DNA of 64,000 nt from Shinisaurus crocodilurus (GCA_021292165.1 CM037876.1:111915379-111979378), one strand, 5' to 3'; numbered from the stretch's first letter, positions 1 to 13,015 are shown. Made by a program: numbers and translations. Notes: a model not told the origin generated them from the letters alone.

Positions 1-36
1 AGCGCACAACTTCTCCCTAGCGCACAACTTCTCCCT
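1..36. repeat. 18-bp tandem duplication
   Basis: AGCGCACAACTTCTCCCT occurs twice in tandem at the very start of the window. Confidence 0.9.
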
Positions 37-1514
37 AGGGATGTACGACACAGGAAAACTCGTTCTGTTTGAGCTCAGTGGATTTCTGATACATTTCCAA
101 CCCGATGGCCAAAAGTGGGCCAAGTCAGGAGGTGGCGTAAATTAGGGATGTAAATTTCTGGGTTTTTTGTGTTCAGGACTGGTGAACCGGTCTGAACTAA
201 AGGAGAACGTTCACGAACAGACTCGCGTGAGCCGGAAAAAAATTCTCCCACAACCCTAGTTTTGACTTCCACAAAATTGCTTGAAATATTTGTGCAAATT
301 CGGAGCCAAGAACTGTGGATCTCCAGTGCAATTTGTGATTTGTGCAAATCGGGGCCAACTCATTAGATTTGATTCGTCGTTGTTGTTCTTGTTGTAGCAT
401 TTAACATGAGAAGTATGGAAGCATCCGCCTCTCGCTGCCTATGTAATAGCTGAAATCCCCTATGAGTTACTAAGGAGCTCCACATCAGGGTGCTGGCGAA
501 TCTTGGATGCTCCTTCTCCCCACAGCTAAAGACAAAGAAATGCACAGGATGCACTTGAGATTTCAAATATTAGAAACTGGTCCCTTTCCTGAGTTATTTG
601 CTTTGAAGCATCTGTAGCACTATTCACAGCAGATACTTGTATGAGAACATTGCAGTAATACTTGAGTGTTCCGTGAGAACCACCTCAGAGAGGCATTGTT
701 AAGCTACAAAGAAACTTTGTCTAACTTAGTATGCCAAGTGAAATGCTCCAGTGTGTGTGTGTATGTGTTTGTTTGTTTGTTTGTTTGTTTTTCTGGTATG
801 GTCTTCATAGCAGACTGCTGACTACGTTGCAGAACAAGAAAAACATGAGCTACTACATTATACTAGCAGAATTGATAAACTTGTGGTATGGAGCTGCCTT
901 TACACTGCAGTATTTGTTTTGAGTGAGTGCAGTGAGGTGTCTTGTGTACGTACACTACACAGTGCATTGTTCAAAGTTCAAAGACCAGCCTAATGAGCCT
1001 ATCCTGTTTAAGGATGGAGGGAAAGAGAACTAAAATACATAGGAATGGACTGCTAATGCAACAGGAACTAGCAGTTCTTGAAAGAATCAGCAATGGGGCA
1101 GGTCAAACGGAGCTCCTGAAAAGGGAGCGCTCCACTGACCTGCTCCTTTCTAGAAACGAGCATTTCTGCTTTTTTTTCTTGCTTACTTCAGGTACCGTTA
1201 ATTCTTGTTGCACTAGTGGTCCATTCTGCTAGTACAACAGAACTACCAGAGATGCAGTGGTACTATAGGATACTGGCTGTTGTAATACAATATCTGAACC
1301 ATCACCTATTGAACCCTGTGAATTGCTACAATCCAGGGTACAACTAGAACGGGAGAATAAAAATGCATCTTTATTTAAGTTTTTAATGTTTACTTATTGC
1401 CTACCCCACTGTAACTTGCTTCTGAATAAGCCTGGGGGAAGAAAGGGGTTTGGACGATTAGCACATACGCCTGGTTCAGAATTTTCCTCATGAATATTTG
1501 GAACTGTGTGAAAG
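37..1514. other. CD9 intron 1, unique or unrecognised
   Basis: No exon or classifiable repeat seen beyond a short (TG)n(TTTG)n tract near 750-792. The stretch at ~34-360 shares the tagggatgta and ttgtgcaaat words of the MITE at 61,527, but too loosely to annotate. Confidence 0.5.
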
Positions 1515-2080
1515 TTACCCTTGAAGACAGTTCGGAAGCTACAGCTGGTACAGAACACGGCGGCTCATCTGGTTAAAGGCAGCCGCCAGCGGGATCACAT
1601 CACTCCAGTGCTCAAAGAGCTGCACTGGCTACCAGTTGCTTGCCGAGCCGAATTCAAGGTGTTGGTTTTGACCTTTAAAACCCTATACGGCTCTGGACCA
1701 GTCTATCTCAAGGAGCATCTCCAGCAACACCCAAGTAGACTGCTCAACAAGATCTGCCACAGACGGCCTCCTTGTCCCTTCAGCCAGAGCAGCTAGACTG
1801 GTGGGGACTAGGAAGAGGGCCTTTTCTGTGGCAGCCCCCATACTGTGGAACTCTCTCCCTAGTGACCTCCGCCATACTCCCTCTCTGCTGAGCTTCCGCC
1901 ACTCACTAAAAACATGGTTGTTCAGGCGGGAATATGGGGTGGGTTAAGATTTTAAATTTTTATACTGTTTTAAATGTATTTTATATTTTATCATGTTGTA
2001 CATCTCCCAGAGTGGCTGGTTTGCCAGCCAAATGGGCGATCCATAAATGCAACAAATAAATAAAATAAAATAAAATAAAA
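1515..2080 (+). mobile_element. L2 LINE 3' end
   Basis: Encodes [20 protein letters not shown], then [15 protein letters not shown]: the C-terminus of the L2 ORF2. A 3' UTR follows with gtacatctcccagagtggctgg and an (AATAAA)n-type tail. The same protein segment recurs at 48.6 kb on the minus strand. Confidence 0.85.
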
Positions 2081-2689
2081 GGGTTAGCTTATGAATGGGT
2101 GTAACCAAATTCTTGCTTTTGGTCAGATTTTGCATAAAGCAGGTAGCTGAAAAAATTGCCATCATGCTTGAGTAAACTGCTGCTGGGAAGTGACACATAG
2201 CAAAGTAATTGCACCAGTCCTTCTGTCACTTCCTCCACGTCTGGGCAACTTGAGTATCTGAACTGTCATAACTTTCAACTGTTGATCAAGTTCATCTAGT
2301 AACAGAAAGCTTCCCAGAGCAAACCTAGGCAATGTCACATTCTATCTACTATCATTAGGAAAGAGTGGAATTTTTCAGATGGCTGGTATAAAAACAAAAT
2401 CTGGTATTGGGGTATGGGCCAAGACTGATATTGGCAAAACTGGAAAGCCTCAACAAAATGAGCCCTCATCGTTCAGCAACATTGGTTGCTTCGAAAGTCA
2501 TCTCTTGAGTGTTTTTTCAGAGGTAAAACCTCTCAGTTAATGTGTCAGAGAAGACACACACACACACACGTATGTCAACTTCTCATATGGCACGGGGATG
2601 GTCAGTTTCCTGTAAGGAACACTGTCCTCCTTCAAAGAGGAAGAGCAGGAGGCTCTCTCCGAGTACTTCGAAAAAAATGTCTGTGAGGT

Positions 2690-2820
2690 CATAACTTCCT
2701 TTTTCTGACATAGGCTGCATATAAGAAAGCTGTAACTAGAACTGAGTGAAAGCCCACTAACAGGGCTTATGAACATGATTGGTTTGATATGATAACCTAC
2801 ATTTCACCATGAGAATAGCC
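2690..2820. repeat. Dispersed repeat shared with the loop of the large foldback
   Basis: ttcctttttctgacataggctgcat, agaaagctgtaactagaact and catttcaccatgagaat match 17,041-17,150 (tgctgcatagaagaaagctg, catttcaccatgagaat region) in the same orientation. Confidence 0.65.
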
Positions 2821-3044
2821 CACGAGGTGTTAAAAACTCATGTATTGTTGAATGCATGATGAGGGAGGGGGGGGACACCCTCATTAGGCCTGCCTCCTGA
2901 TTATGCAGGATTCTACATTGCGTGGGGAGCCCCCTCGACCACAGCAGGCTCCTTGGCCCAGTTCACCCTGCTGCCGAATGGGGCACAGTGGCACAGTAGG
3001 TGGGGCACGGCTAACGAGTGCCTCACCACTCGCACAGTCTATAG

Positions 3045-3168
3045 CAGTGTTCTCCAACCTTGGGTCCCCAGATGTTTTGGGCCTACAACTCCCAGCATGC
3101 CCCCTGGCTGGGGCATGCTGGGAGTTGTAGGCCCAAAACATCTGGGGACCCAAGGTTGGAGAACACTG
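3045..3168. mobile_element. hAT-type foldback MITE, copy 1
   Basis: A near-perfect hairpin: CAGTGTTCTCCAACCTTGGG at one end and its complement ending in CACTG at the other. It is flanked by direct ctatag (3,039-3,044 and 3,169-3,174). Each arm carries ctacaactcccagcatgccc. Confidence 0.85.
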
Positions 3169-3329
3169 CTATAGTTTTTAAGTATTGCCCTTACAGTTCT
3201 CAGTGCCCTCCGCCTTTTCTTTGCTTCCCTCAGCTTCTAGGTACTCCAGAAAGATCTACTCACCTTCCCCTTTTCACAAGCAAAGATCCCCTCACAGCTT
3301 TGCCTTTCTCCTGACAGCTCGCTATTTGA

Positions 3330-4030
3330 CAAATTAACTTATTTACAGCCTTGTTTTGTCAGTGTCCATGGATGTTGCCTCCTACACATTAAAAGCTTTC
3401 TGAAGCTTTGCTGAAGTCCAGATATATTATGTCCACAGCATTCCCACAGTCCACAAGGGAGGTTACCCGATCAAAAAAATGAGATCAGATTAGTCTGGCA
3501 GGATTTGTTCTTGACAAATCCATGTTGGCTTCTAGTAATCACTGCATTGTTTTCAAGGTGCTTGCTAGATTGACTGCTTTATAATCTGCTCCAAAATTTT
3601 CCCAGGGATTGATGTCAGACTGACTGGTTCCTAGGTTCCTCCTTCTTGCCCTTTTTGAAGATAGGAACAACATTTGCCCTCCTCCAGTCATCTGGCACTT
3701 CACCTGTCCTCCATGATTAAAGATAATAGACAGTGGTTCTGAGAGTTCTTCTGCCAGTTCCTTTATTACTCTAGGATGCAGTTCATCAGGCCCTGGAGAT
3801 TTAAACTCATCCAAAGTAATCAGGTGCTCCTTGACCAATTGCCTATCAATCTCAAGCTGCAATCCTGCCCCTTCAGTCTGCACTTCAGGTTTGCCAGGGG
3901 GACATAAACTCTCTTTTGGGAGAAGACTGAGCCGAAGTAGGAATTGAACATTTCCGCCTTTTCTTTGTCTTCTGTTATCAATTTGCCATCCTCATTGTGT
4001 AGTTGAACCACCATTTTCCTCATCCCCTGC
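3330..4030 (-). mobile_element. CR1 LINE fragment (reverse transcriptase)
   Basis: Minus-strand reading across frames gives EKAEMFNSYFGSVFSQ, SPGPDELHPRVIKELAEELS, PLSIIF, an NVVPIFKKG-like block, and DIIYLDFSKA near 3,415-3,440, which is the first Asp-bearing RT motif of CR1 LINEs. Several frameshifts; dead. Confidence 0.85.
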
Positions 4031-5246
4031 TGTAAAGCTTGAACTGTAAAAGGCTTTGGTCTGAAGCCTCAAATACTATACAAAAGTTGGCCACTAAGAC
4101 ACCTGTAGATTCTGATGCAATTCACCTACGGTAAGTGTTGTAGGTCCCCGTAGCTTCTATGGGAGAATTAAGCACATGGTCAGTGGCTGGCTGACCTGTG
4201 TTCCACACTTTATAACTCATAGTAGTACTAACTGCACAACTTTGTAGTAAATTAGGAACAGTTATGCCACTGAAAAATCTGTGGAAATTTTCAGAATTTG
4301 GGACAGAAACCACTGATAGAGAAAGGATGAACATGACCTTTGGGTGGGGAGAATCCCAGGAAGGGATATGCAGCTCACTAGGAGCACTTTTCTTTTTTTA
4401 AACCACCACACTGGAATTGTGGATTTGCCAACCAATTCGGCATTCCGGATCTTATGTCTGTAATAACTGCAACAATGACCAAGTAGTGATGCTAGCAAAA
4501 AATGGGGCATGGCCATCCATCACCTTCATGCCCCACTTGTCAGATTCCAGTACAGGAACACCAAAAAAATACTATAAAGCACCCAATTGTTAGATATAAC
4601 AATTTCATATGAACATTTTATTGTACAAGAAGATAAAATTCAGCTGTGCATAGGAAAGCACAATAAGTCCATAAACAAACATGGGAGAATACAATACCCA
4701 CCTGGTTTGACCAAACAGTGTTCAGTTGTAATCTACTGTCCTTAAGAACAGCAGCCTTTTGGCATGAATAAAGGAAACAACCGATAAGCTGGCATATGAG
4801 ATATTTCCTGCAAAAACATTTGACCATGTTTGGCCTTGATAGAACGGCAACTGTTGTAACATGAATGCTTCTTCAATTAAACAACTGCATAACTTCTGAT
4901 GAAGATCCACAAAACATGTACACTATCAGACACCCATCTCTGTGTATTCTTAGTGATCTCAGAATGCACCCTAAAATGCTCTTGAGTTTCTGTGGTTCTG
5001 CATTGCAGGGCAAAATTAGTAATAGTATGCTGTCATTTTCAGGGAATTCCTTCTCATTGAGAAACCCTGATCAGCTTTCAAAGGATCACAAGGTTCCTGA
5101 GAACACCATTTGGAAGCCACTGACCATATGACTATAAAACAAAGCCAATAATATCTGCATTGAGGGATGAACAAAACTGACTTGATACATACATAAAATA
5201 GAAAAATACAGAATGCATAATTAATTTTTTTCCCCTCTCTCCACAG

Positions 5247-5349
5247 CTTGCAGGAACAGCTGTCCTTGCAATTGGACTATGGCTTCGGTTTGATTCGCAG
5301 ACAAAAGATATTTTTGATCAGGAGGAGAATGATACGTCATTCTATACAG
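5247..5349 (+). CDS. CD9: CD9 antigen (tetraspanin), coding exon 2
   Basis: CD9 is a four-pass plasma-membrane tetraspanin that organises membrane microdomains, partners integrins and Ig-superfamily proteins, and acts in gamete and myoblast fusion (family knowledge). This exon reads [20 protein letters not shown] then a short acidic stretch ending SFYT. It covers the second half of TM1 and the small extracellular loop. The acceptor is ccacag|CTTG and the donor ACAG|gtacat; the exon is 103 bp and ends in phase 1, which fits the next exon exactly. The loop keeps a sequon (N-D-T) where mammalian CD9 also has Asn-linked sites, but is a few residues shorter. The first coding exon (N-terminal tail and start of TM1, about 22 residues) is not in the window, so positions 1-5,246 are intron 1. 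Identification rests on near-identity to vertebrate CD9 over all seven visible exons. Confidence 0.97.
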
Positions 5350-5929
5350 GTACATCATGTGAGAACTACTCAGTCATATAAGTAGTACACCGGTACTGAA
5401 GCCATGATACTTTTAAAGTAAAAAATGGAACATTTGTAGGTCTCTATCTTGAAACAGGGGACATGGAGTGTACTCCAAAATATTAAGATACTCCTTACAC
5501 TAGCTAAAAATCCGAAAGTCAGTATACACACATACTGTGGGTTGGGTCCAGTGCTGGTCATCCGCTAATGGAAAGAAAACTGCTAGTGGAAAGAAAACTG
5601 CTAGATTTCCCCTCCCCCCCTGCAGCCCCCCCCCCAAATCTGCATGGAACAAATTTGGTCTACAGGGGGGCTGCAGGGGGGACGAGAGGATTGGGAAGTC
5701 CTGTTGCACAGGTGGAAGTCCGCTCACATGATGTTGGATCCAATCCTCTGCTTAACAGAAAAGACTAAAAATTAGAAATTTTAATATCTTACAGTCACAG
5801 TTTATTAACTACACATTAATAGAGGCTAGAGCAGAGCAAGCCTAGTCATTCATAGGGCAGAGTGTTGCACTACAAGAGTTCAGTTTCTCCTTCGGGGCCT
5901 AACTGGACCAACAGGCCAGTCTTTATACC

Positions 5930-6705
5930 CAGGGTGGGGAACCTTTCTTAAGTCAAGGGGTATATTCTTTTCAGGGGGGGAGAGTGATTGGGACAGGGCC
6001 ACATACCAGTGGTGAGTGGGGCCGGCAGTGGGCAGGACAAAGCCAAAAGTCAGTGGGGACACCCCATCCCCCCTCTTCCTCCATCCCCCTGCCATCCACA
6101 CACTCACCCACAGACACACTCACCACTGCTCAGAGCGATCTCTTCCTTTCTCTGACTTCCATGGTGGGCACTGAGAAAGAGGCTTCCCTTATTCAGTGCC
6201 AAATACAAAAATGTAGTGGGCTGCTGAGGGAGGAACAGAGCATTCTGTTCCTCTATTGGTAGCTTGGCTGGGAGGGAGGGGAGTTCGGAAGGACAGGCCA
6301 CGAGCCCACTGCAGGCCACATCTAGCCCATGTTTTGAAGCAGGTGTAGGCAAGATGCGGCACCCACAGTTCCATGCCGCCGCCACCCCATGCCGAAATTC
6401 AAGGAGGCCAAAAAAAAAAAAAAAAGCCCATTTGCTGCTGAAAGTCATCAGCAAACCACTACGGAACACTGCATTGGTCAAATTTAGCTTGTTCTCAAGC
6501 TAAATTTGGCCATTGTAGTGTTCTGTAGTGGTTTGCTGCTGAAAATCAGCAAATTGCGGGCCGGGGGAGGGGGGTTGCCATCAGTGGCTTGCAGAATTAC
6601 ATGGGGTGGCAGCAGAAAGAGAGTGCCTGGGAATAGGGATGGGGCAAAAGAGGCCACTGGACCTCCTAAAGTTGTCCACCTCTGGTCTGGAGGTTCCCCA
6701 CCTCT
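5930..6705. mobile_element. Non-autonomous hAT-like element
   Basis: Terminal inverted repeat CAGGGTGGGGAACCT / AGGTTCCCCACCTCT. It contains an internal hairpin around 6,455-6,560 (caaatttagcttgttc / caagctaaatttggcc) flanked by copies of the agcaaaccactacggaacac segment and its complement. No transposase. Confidence 0.65.
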
Positions 6706-7706
6706 ATTCTATGCAAAAGAATAGATGGACACACATCTGGCATTAGAAAGGGCGATATTTTGAAAACAGATGGGGAACATTTCAGCCTTCCAGGATACTC
6801 TGTTACGAACCTTTAAAGTGGCCATTCTTGAACAAAGGAACTGCAAAGGGAGATTTTGGCAAGAAACTAGAGAACTTAACATTTCAGGAAGTTCAGTTCT
6901 ATCACTTGTGGACTGAATCCAGATAATAGGTTTTTATCCCACTACAGGTGCTGATTGGCTTAATGATAGGGTGCTTGTTACTGAATGGTCACTGTAACAA
7001 TTTTACATATATTTAAGCTTTAACATAATTGCAACAGTCTGTACTTTTTGCTTTTAATTTGGCTCTGATCTCACTACTTATAATTCCCCAATCTCCTTAC
7101 AACTATACCTGCCAAGTGCCAATTAGGATAACACTTTAGGTATCTGAGGAAGTGGACTCTAGTTCACAAAAGCTTATGCCATAATAGTTTAATGCTGTTA
7201 GTTATGCTGCTGAATTACTGGTTTTTGACTTCTTGGTGCAACTGGGAACATTTCCATCATGTATGTTTTGACTTTTGTGATAAAACAGTTTTGAATTATT
7301 GTTTTAATTTTTTTATCCTATTGTGTGTTTGATATTATTGATATTTACTAATATTATATTTTATGTAGTTGCTGATTTATTTGATATACTCATGCTTTGA
7401 GTGCAACTTGCTTGTGGAAAAGTGGCACTGCGAGTATTAAATCAAAATCAAATCTAAGTTTCTCCTTGATGCATGTGTCAAAGGGTTTGTTCCCAAACTC
7501 TATAGACTTGTGCAGTTGGGCTGCCAACTTATGAATGCAATATTTGTGGTACTGTAGTTGGGTCAGGAGGACAGAGTTGGCCTGGGCAGGTAGGCAAACA
7601 CAGGTTCTTTACAGGCTGGGCTTCTTATAAGCACAGGCTTATGTGGCATGGCTGTTAGCTTCAATTTCCTGCATTTGCACCTGGGGCAATCCAACCCTGG
7701 CTTGGA

Positions 7707-7923
7707 TTGCTGATGGTGAGATTGCTAATGCAAAAAAGGGGGAGAACAAGTTCTCAGGATGCAAATTCATTATTATAAGTATTCAGGTGGAGGAGCTCCA
7801 GGTGGGCTCCTCCACCTGAATACTTATCATATATAGAATTTGCATCCTGAGAACCTGTTATCCCCCTTTTTGCATTGGTATTGGATGCTTATCTCCTCCT
7901 GTTTTTGCTGATGGTGAGATTGC
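7707..7923. repeat. Foldback with 70-bp arms flanked by 19-bp direct repeats
   Basis: Arms 7,727-7,796 and 7,806-7,876 (tgcaaaaaaggggga, ttctcaggatgcaaatt, agtattcaggtggaggagc and complements). The direct repeat TTGCTGATGGTGAGATTGC is at 7,707-7,725 and again at 7,905-7,923. Confidence 0.88.
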
Positions 7924-8258
7924 ACCAGCCACCCTGACCCCCTTACACTAGGAGAGTACCACATGACAGTTTGGTATACTGTATGTGTGTGAGAGTTCAG
8001 GCATGTGCACATAACCATGCACTTATGTGCAGTGAAAAGTTGGGGAGTGGGGAAACGGCCTCTTTTTTCTTCATAAATCCAGCTTCACTAACAAAATCTG
8101 CTAGTTGGAAACCCTGATTATAAAAGCTTGTTCTGAAACACTGCTACTAGTAGATTGCTTTTCAATCTTGGGGATTCTTTTTTTTATTATTATTAGGCAG
8201 CATAAGATGCCAGAAGCAGCCACAGTCCTACCAGTGGCAATGTAGCTGGTGGCAATGG

Positions 8259-8515
8259 AGCCAGTGTAGCATAGTGGTGAGAGTGTTGGACTGGGAGTCA
8301 GGAGATCCGGGTTCTAGTCCCCACTTGGCCATGAAACTCACTGGGTGACTTTGGGCCAGTCACTGACTCTCAGCCTAACCTACCTCACAGGGTTGTTGTG
8401 AGGATAAAATGGAGAGGAGGAGGAGGAGGAGGAGGAGGATTATGTAAGCCGCCTTGGGTTCCTTGCAGGAAAAAAGGCGGGGTATAAATTTAATAAATAA
8501 AATAAATAAATAAAT
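8259..8515 (+). mobile_element. tRNA-derived SINE
   Basis: The head gccagtgtagcatagtggtg holds a pol III A-box-like sequence, and gggttctagtcc is a B-box. The body ggccagtcactgactctcag / ctcacagggttgttgtgagg follows, with tail gccttgggttccttgcagg then ggtataaattta and (AAAT)n, which is the L2-like LINE tail used for mobilisation. A family present five times in this window. Confidence 0.85.
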
Positions 8516-8612
8516 AGCTGATTGCCTTCACCATTGGTCAGCCTTGGTAAAATGTGAAGCCTTATTAGTTGACAGTAAACATTCTCTTTTTTCTTTTTAA
8601 ACACTACCCCAG

Positions 8613-8710
8613 GGGTTTACATTCTAATTGGAGCTGGTGCCCTCATAATGCTTGTTGGTTTCTTGGGATGTTGTGGAGCAATACAGGAATCCCAATGCAT
8701 GCTTGGCTTG
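8613..8710 (+). CDS. CD9: CD9 coding exon 3 (TM2 and inner loop)
   Basis: The exon follows ctaccccag and ends before gtaagt; 98 bp, entered in phase 1 and left in phase 0. It encodes the end of the small loop, all of TM2 ([19 protein letters not shown]) and the short inner loop [14 protein letters not shown]. The juxtamembrane CC pair and the Cys of QC are the usual S-palmitoylation sites of tetraspanins (family knowledge), which hold the protein in the tetraspanin web. No stops or frameshifts. It joins exon 2 as ACA-G|GG-GTT, giving Thr-Gly-Val. Confidence 0.97.
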
Positions 8711-11214
8711 GTAAGTATTGACTTTGAGGACCAATTTCTAAATCTGGCAGAATGAAGTGGTCAGGCTTTTGCAGGGTTGTGCCACTTCATTTCTTAATGT
8801 CTGTTTTATTCCATTTTGGAAACAGGGTCCAGAAAGGATAGTTAATTAACTATGCCAGCAGAATTAGTCGTAAGTTAAAGGGGGTGCAACAGTCAACAAT
8901 ATAATTTAGCTTTTCATATTTTATTTATTACACAGTAGAAAGTGTAGAAAGTGTTGTTTGAATTCATACTGGGTGGTAATTAAAACTTTATTTCCATGGT
9001 GGTTCAGCTGTGGTGGCTTTTTTTCACTTTTACTATTTATTTTACATATATGTATATACCACTTCCTTAGCAAGTCTCTCTGTGGCACATGTACTAAAAG
9101 GGCACAGGAGTTCCCCTTTAAGTAAAGGGGAACCCTAAGGCATGGTATAAATATAAATAAATAAAACAAGTCACAAAAAAATGAAGATTCCGCCATTATA
9201 AGCCTCACAATTCTATGGCTTATAAAAATAACACCTGTTAAGCTAAACACTTGAAACTTGGCATCCATGATCTTCTGGTGCGGTCTACAGTTGTGCAAAA
9301 TGTCAAACCAATCCGATACAAATCGCCACAGGTACAGCAAGTTAAACATTGACCGATTTTATCCTTTTTATTCCAAGTTGCGGGATGGCATATCATATAT
9401 TTCAAATTTTGATGAAACCTACTGGTGCACTTTATTCAGGCTTGTCAAGGAGGCATGCCTTTCATTGGTTTGGTGAAGTTCTGAGCATGGTTCAAAAGTT
9501 ATTAAGGTTTTCCTGCCCCTGCCCCATTATAGTCTATGGCAGCCACTGCTGGAAAAGTTATATTGTGCATGCTCCATTTCATTTGAAGCTGAAATGCTGC
9601 CAGTGTTTTCAAAGGGTTTTGCAGAGGAAATCTACTTTATTCTATGTTCAATGCCTATTCCTTCAGTTGTTGAATGTGACCTCACAGGGTCAGGCTATAT
9701 GTTACTACACGGATTGGGACCCTTGGGGGAGGGGACTTAGGGGATCTTTAAGCCTTTGCTAAAGCCCCCTACCCTCCACTCTATGATCCTGAACCATATT
9801 AGGTCCCATTTGCTTACTTTTGAGTAAAAAAAAGGGGTGGGGACTAGTGATATCTTTAAAGTAACATGTAGTTTGATTCTCAGTTAGGGATGGTGGTGGA
9901 ATGTAGAGTTGGGGGAAGCAGAAGGATCAGGGCCTCAAACCATCTTTCTGAAATCAGAAATGCATCATAAGTGCCTTGATTTCTGACCTTCCTTTCCACA
10001 TAGTGCATAAAGGAAACATGGGGAGTAAGGCCTATTTGCTGACTTTCTGAAGCAGAAAGACAGTATGATGCCCACACTAGTTGTTGTGTGGTACAAAAAG
10101 GACATGCAAGGATTGTGCCTTACACTGGGGGCATTTACACATTACACTGAACATGTATTCACACTCTAGGCATGCTCATTAAGATAGTTCTGAGAATCTA
10201 GTCCTATATAGTCATTGTCCTTACACGTAAGCTCTGCACACAAGGAGGAGCGATGGGAATGAGTCCACTAGCTCCATTCTCTTCCCACACTGTTCTTGTT
10301 GCCTTCTACATGTGAAGGGTGACTGTCTGCAAAGGAAAGCTGTCTCTATCCATGGAAATTCTCTCCAGGATTTTAGAATCCTGCTACTTGACCTAAGTTA
10401 AGCATGCCTATTACAGTTCTCCTGTTAGTATTCTGACAATGGGGGATAGCAGGAAACTTTCAACTGAGACAAGAGAGAGGTAATTCTGAAGGCTGAGGGA
10501 GTCATTATGATTGGCTGCTAGATAAGTGGTGAAGAGGGGGAGAGAAAAGAAAAGGCTACGCTGGAATCCTGTGCAGGGTTTCTCAGAAGTAAGTCTTTCT
10601 GAACATATAGGAACACATCTATTCATTTGTACACATCTACCTAAGTAACTATTTCTGTTTTGTTTTTTTAAGTATGTGTGTTGTTGTTTTTTCAGAACAC
10701 TGTAATGGTAAAATTCCTTTTCAAAAACCAGGGAAATTCAATGATCAAAAAACCTACCAGTTTAAAACCAGAGTTAGGGCTCCTTCATGTTGGCTCAAGC
10801 TCCACAAAGCCAGGAAATTTGAAGCTGTCTGATGCCTTAACAGATGTGCCCCATGATCAGTAATGATGTCACAAATTGTGCATGCTTACAGCTTACTTCC
10901 ATGTACCTACATTATTCTTGGTCTTTCAGGCCCAAATCCAGTTGGGAAGAATAGAGTGCCTGGGACCAGCAAAGATGTTCCACATAGTCCTGATCCTGTC
11001 TTGCCTTGTGAAGCATCAGAGCCTTATTGTATTGCTAGAGGAATCTTCCTGTTGGTTGACCAATGCCAGTTTTTTGCTTACATCATTTGATGGCAGGATG
11101 TGTTAAACCAGCCTTCCCCAAACTGGCGCTCAACAGATATGTTGGACTGCAGAACAGTAAGGCTCAAATGCTTCATAAGGCAAGACAGGGCCAGTGGGCT
11201 ACCCCTAGCTTCTT
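8711..11214. other. CD9 intron 3, unrecognised part
   Basis: No coding signal on either strand. The only structure seen is a short hairpin near 9,105-9,130 (gttcccctttaa / ttaaaggggaac-like). Confidence 0.5.
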
Positions 11215-11832
11215 CTTTTTTTTGGACATTTTTATTTTATTTTATGGGGGGGAAATAAAAAATAAAACACAAACATCACAATAACATCACAAAAGCACAA
11301 CTAGACAAAAATTAAAATGGACTTCCAATTCTACCCACAACAAAATACAAGCAACCTTATGTACACTACCCTGTAGTTTACAAATGCATTTTCTTTTTTT
11401 CCCTGTTGTCAAACATTCATCTTCTTATTCATCCTCTTCACAAGTCCAAAAAAGAAAGAAAAAAGAATTATTAACAATAAACATATATGTTAAGTCTTCT
11501 ATCAATCTAGGACATATCTAATTCTGTTTACACTTCATAAATCATCTTTCTAACATAATCCTTCCCAAAGATACCAACCAGGCTTATTTACCCAAAGATA
11601 AACCACCACCTATTTTCCCCTTAAATCAGTATCCCACACCCCCAATTTTCAAAGATCAGTACATTTAACCAATAAAACTTTACCTTTCAAGTTCTAATTT
11701 ATTACCAAAACAAGTCATTATTTTCTTCTAAACATTTCTACATCTTCAAAAATCATTTTTCTAATAAAAACCTTCCCACTAACATTTATAAGTAAATATA
11801 CCCTTATATACTTCCCTTTATGGCCTATTCTT
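11215..11832. repeat. A/T-rich retroposon-like tract
   Basis: T8, then very A-rich and low in G on the + strand (G almost absent from ~11,290 to 11,810). This resembles a reversed LINE 3' region, but nothing coding is visible. It adjoins the candidate LTR at 11,833. Confidence 0.35.
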
Positions 11833-12468
11833 GTTGAAGTTTGTGGTGCTGGGAGATTTATGATCCAATCTGTGTGCTAACAGATGCCCGGAATTCCACA
11901 CACAGACCTTAACAGATCTCACCCCCCTGCGCAGCGTACAGCGTCAGATCCAGCTTCACCAGCCCAGCCTGCCTTGTAATGACACTTGCTTCCAGCTTCC
12001 CCGTTGCAGATTAATCCACGGAGTCAGGAAACACTCTGGAACACCACAGGTTCTAATACTACCTGTTTATTCACTTAGCAAGTAAAGTTCTACAGAGTAT
12101 ACATTTCCTAGTTACAGTCCATGTGCAGAGTATAAATGCATAGCAAGCATTAAGTCCAGTGGAGTAAGTTCAGCTTCACTCCACCTCAGTAAAGGCGTTA
12201 CATTGTTGCAGGAACAAAGGAAAAGAACAAGATAGAGAAGAAGAAAACCTTCCCCTTAAAATGGCTTCTGACTGAACAAGTTAGCACGTCATCAGAACAA
12301 ACCAACCATGTGACTAGCTTTCCCACAGTTCTTCTGACTCTCATACCTGAGAATAGACATTCTGTGTAGACACTACAGACCTGTTTACAGAGCCACACTG
12401 TACCTTCCATGTGTAAACAATTGTACTGCAGCTGGTAAAGTGATACATATCACAACAATTCTAACAAC
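11833..12468 (-). mobile_element. Candidate solo LTR
   Basis: A 636-bp block is bounded by TGTTGAAG and ATTCTAACA (TG...CA). On the minus strand it has AATAAA near 12,063-12,068 in the expected R-region position and a moderately GC-rich U5-like end. No target duplication is evident. Confidence 0.35.
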
Positions 12469-12925
12469 CCTCTCTCCTACTTTACCATTATAAAAAGGGA
12501 TTATCACTATCCCCCCCTTCATCCCAAGCTAAAGAGCTCTCTCTTCCCCCCCCCCTTCTTCTAGCTACCCCTAGCTTCTTGAGGTAGCTTCTTGAAGTAA
12601 TAGCAGTACAAGGAAGTGTTTCTATTTGCATCCTGTACTTGTTTTAGGAAGTGCAAAACAGCTTACAGTGCCAGTGGGGTTATTTTGGTTCCTCATCCAG
12701 GCACTGATAAAGTTGAAGCTAAAACCATTTTAACTTCAATGATGCTACAACTTTGGGTGCTTCCAGACTATTATGGGCCTAGTATAATAACATATGGACT
12801 GACTCTGAGAAGTTGTGCTCTTGATTAGAGAATTTATCATGTGTAATATTACAATAAATTTTGATTGTTTTAGAAAATTGTCATTTAAGCTCACCTGAGA
12901 GCTGGTGTGTAGTATGGTGGCAAAG

Positions 12926-13015
12926 GCAGCAATCCTTCACATACCTATTTGGCTGTAAGTGCCATTGGACACAGTGGGATTTATTTCTGAGTAAATGTGC
13001 ATAGGATTAGGCTGT
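12926..13015. mobile_element. Small MITE (AGCAATCCT...AGGATTAGGCT ends)
   Basis: It carries gcagcaatcct at one end and gtgcataggattaggctg at the other, with an inner tggatttatttctgagtaaa-like segment shared with 40,688-40,777. Confidence 0.5.

Noticed and set aside
8259..8345. tRNA gene from the A- and B-box-like sequence
   Set aside because: Five copies share a long non-tRNA body and LINE tail, and no cloverleaf can be completed; a SINE head.
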